Of a stretch of 64,000 nt of DNA, positions 63,933-64,000 are shown in pieces (position 1 is the stretch's first letter; every line of letters begins with the position of its first letter). This stretch comes from Lachnospiraceae bacterium (GTDB taxonomy: Bacteria; Bacillota; Clostridia; Lachnospirales; Lachnospiraceae). The stretch is taken from positions 1-64,000 of the forward strand of contig JAAVZR010000012.1 of assembly GCA_022791755.1 (NCBI GenBank). Reading direction: 5' to 3'. A model generated the notes under the pieces. The model had not been told where the DNA came from. It saw only the letters and a list, made by a program, of their open reading frames with translations, and ran no database searches. The position numbers were made by a program, and so were the translations under genes.

Positions 63933-64000
63933 TTTTCTATACCTTCCATCTATGATACTGACAGGATAGCAGTAAAAAGCGGTTAAGTCAATAAAGAAAA

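Larger units (their letters stand above)
61375..64000. mobile_element. Left end of an integrated element at tRNA-Thr (partial)
   Basis: It holds an integrase pointing at the tRNA, a type I toxin-antitoxin pair, a small-RNA candidate and a phage-type repressor, and runs past the window end. The far attachment site is not visible, so the element type (prophage or conjugative) cannot be decided. Confidence 0.75.

Noticed and set aside
1-64000. CRISPR array or rRNA operon
   Set aside because: No regularly spaced direct repeats of 24-40 bases and no rRNA sequence seen in the window.

Overview
The window looks like chromosome of an anaerobic, Gram-positive, low-to-mid GC Clostridia, most likely Lachnospiraceae. 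The reasons are purine-rich coding strands, strong AGGAGG ribosome binding sites with some TTG/GTG starts, sigma-A type TTGACA-17-TATAAT promoters, a SpoVB-like flippase, LuxS, a LytTR/DUF3021 regulator pair, BlaI/BlaR, a manganese riboswitch and a GlnRS. There is no rRNA and no CRISPR array. One tRNA gene, tRNA-Thr(CGT), marks the edge of an integrated element at the right end.

Layout. 1-2.8 kb: LytTR regulator, DUF3021 membrane partner and a two-gene ABC exporter. 3-6.2 kb: one 1093-residue protein joining an EndoQ-like PHP nuclease to a UvrD/PcrA helicase. 6.3-16.3 kb: a LysR regulator divergent from what looks like one catabolic operon (permease, hydantoinase/oxoprolinase, HExxH zincin, FAD oxidoreductase, ribulokinase-like FGGY kinase, cytoplasmic sulfatase). 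16.3-18.5 kb: aroF-tyrA. 18.6-25.7 kb: an EF-G-like GTPase with altered G motifs, leuS, an LTA-synthase-like protein. 25.7-26.5 kb: mntP under a yybP-ykoY riboswitch. 27.8-33.1 kb: ArgR-box controlled argCJBDF. 33.2-40 kb: glnS, PAP2 phosphatase, DegV, tyrosine phosphatase, luxS, D,D-carboxypeptidase. 40-42.3 kb: blaI-blaR behind a 20-bp perfect dyad. 42.7-46.9 kb: VTT membrane protein, glycosyltransferase, ppk1. 46.9-51.4 kb: a Crp/Fnr regulator and nrfA-resB-ccsA (ammonifying nitrite reductase plus System II cytochrome c maturation). 51.4-57.4 kb: an RNA pseudouridine synthase overlapping ligA, metA, a lipoprotein, and a split ThrE-type exporter. 57.7-58.4 kb: a gene-free stretch with two large palindromes sharing an 86-nt core. 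58.4-61.2 kb: SpoVB-like flippase and an orphan SPFH protein. 61.3-64 kb: tRNA-Thr, tyrosine integrase, a small-RNA candidate, a par-like type I toxin-antitoxin pair missed by ordinary ORF calling, and a phage-type repressor. The element runs off the window.

Most interesting signals: (1) the convergent toxin/antisense-RNA pair at 62.95-63.24 kb with a shared terminator and duplicated promoters; (2) the nested palindromes at 57.77-57.92 and 58.23-58.37 kb, with a core-free relative of the second at 42.44-42.55 kb; (3) the sulfatase/kinase/hydantoinase/zincin operon of unknown substrate; (4) the EndoQ-UvrD fusion. Functions are inferred from motifs read by eye; no database search was run.
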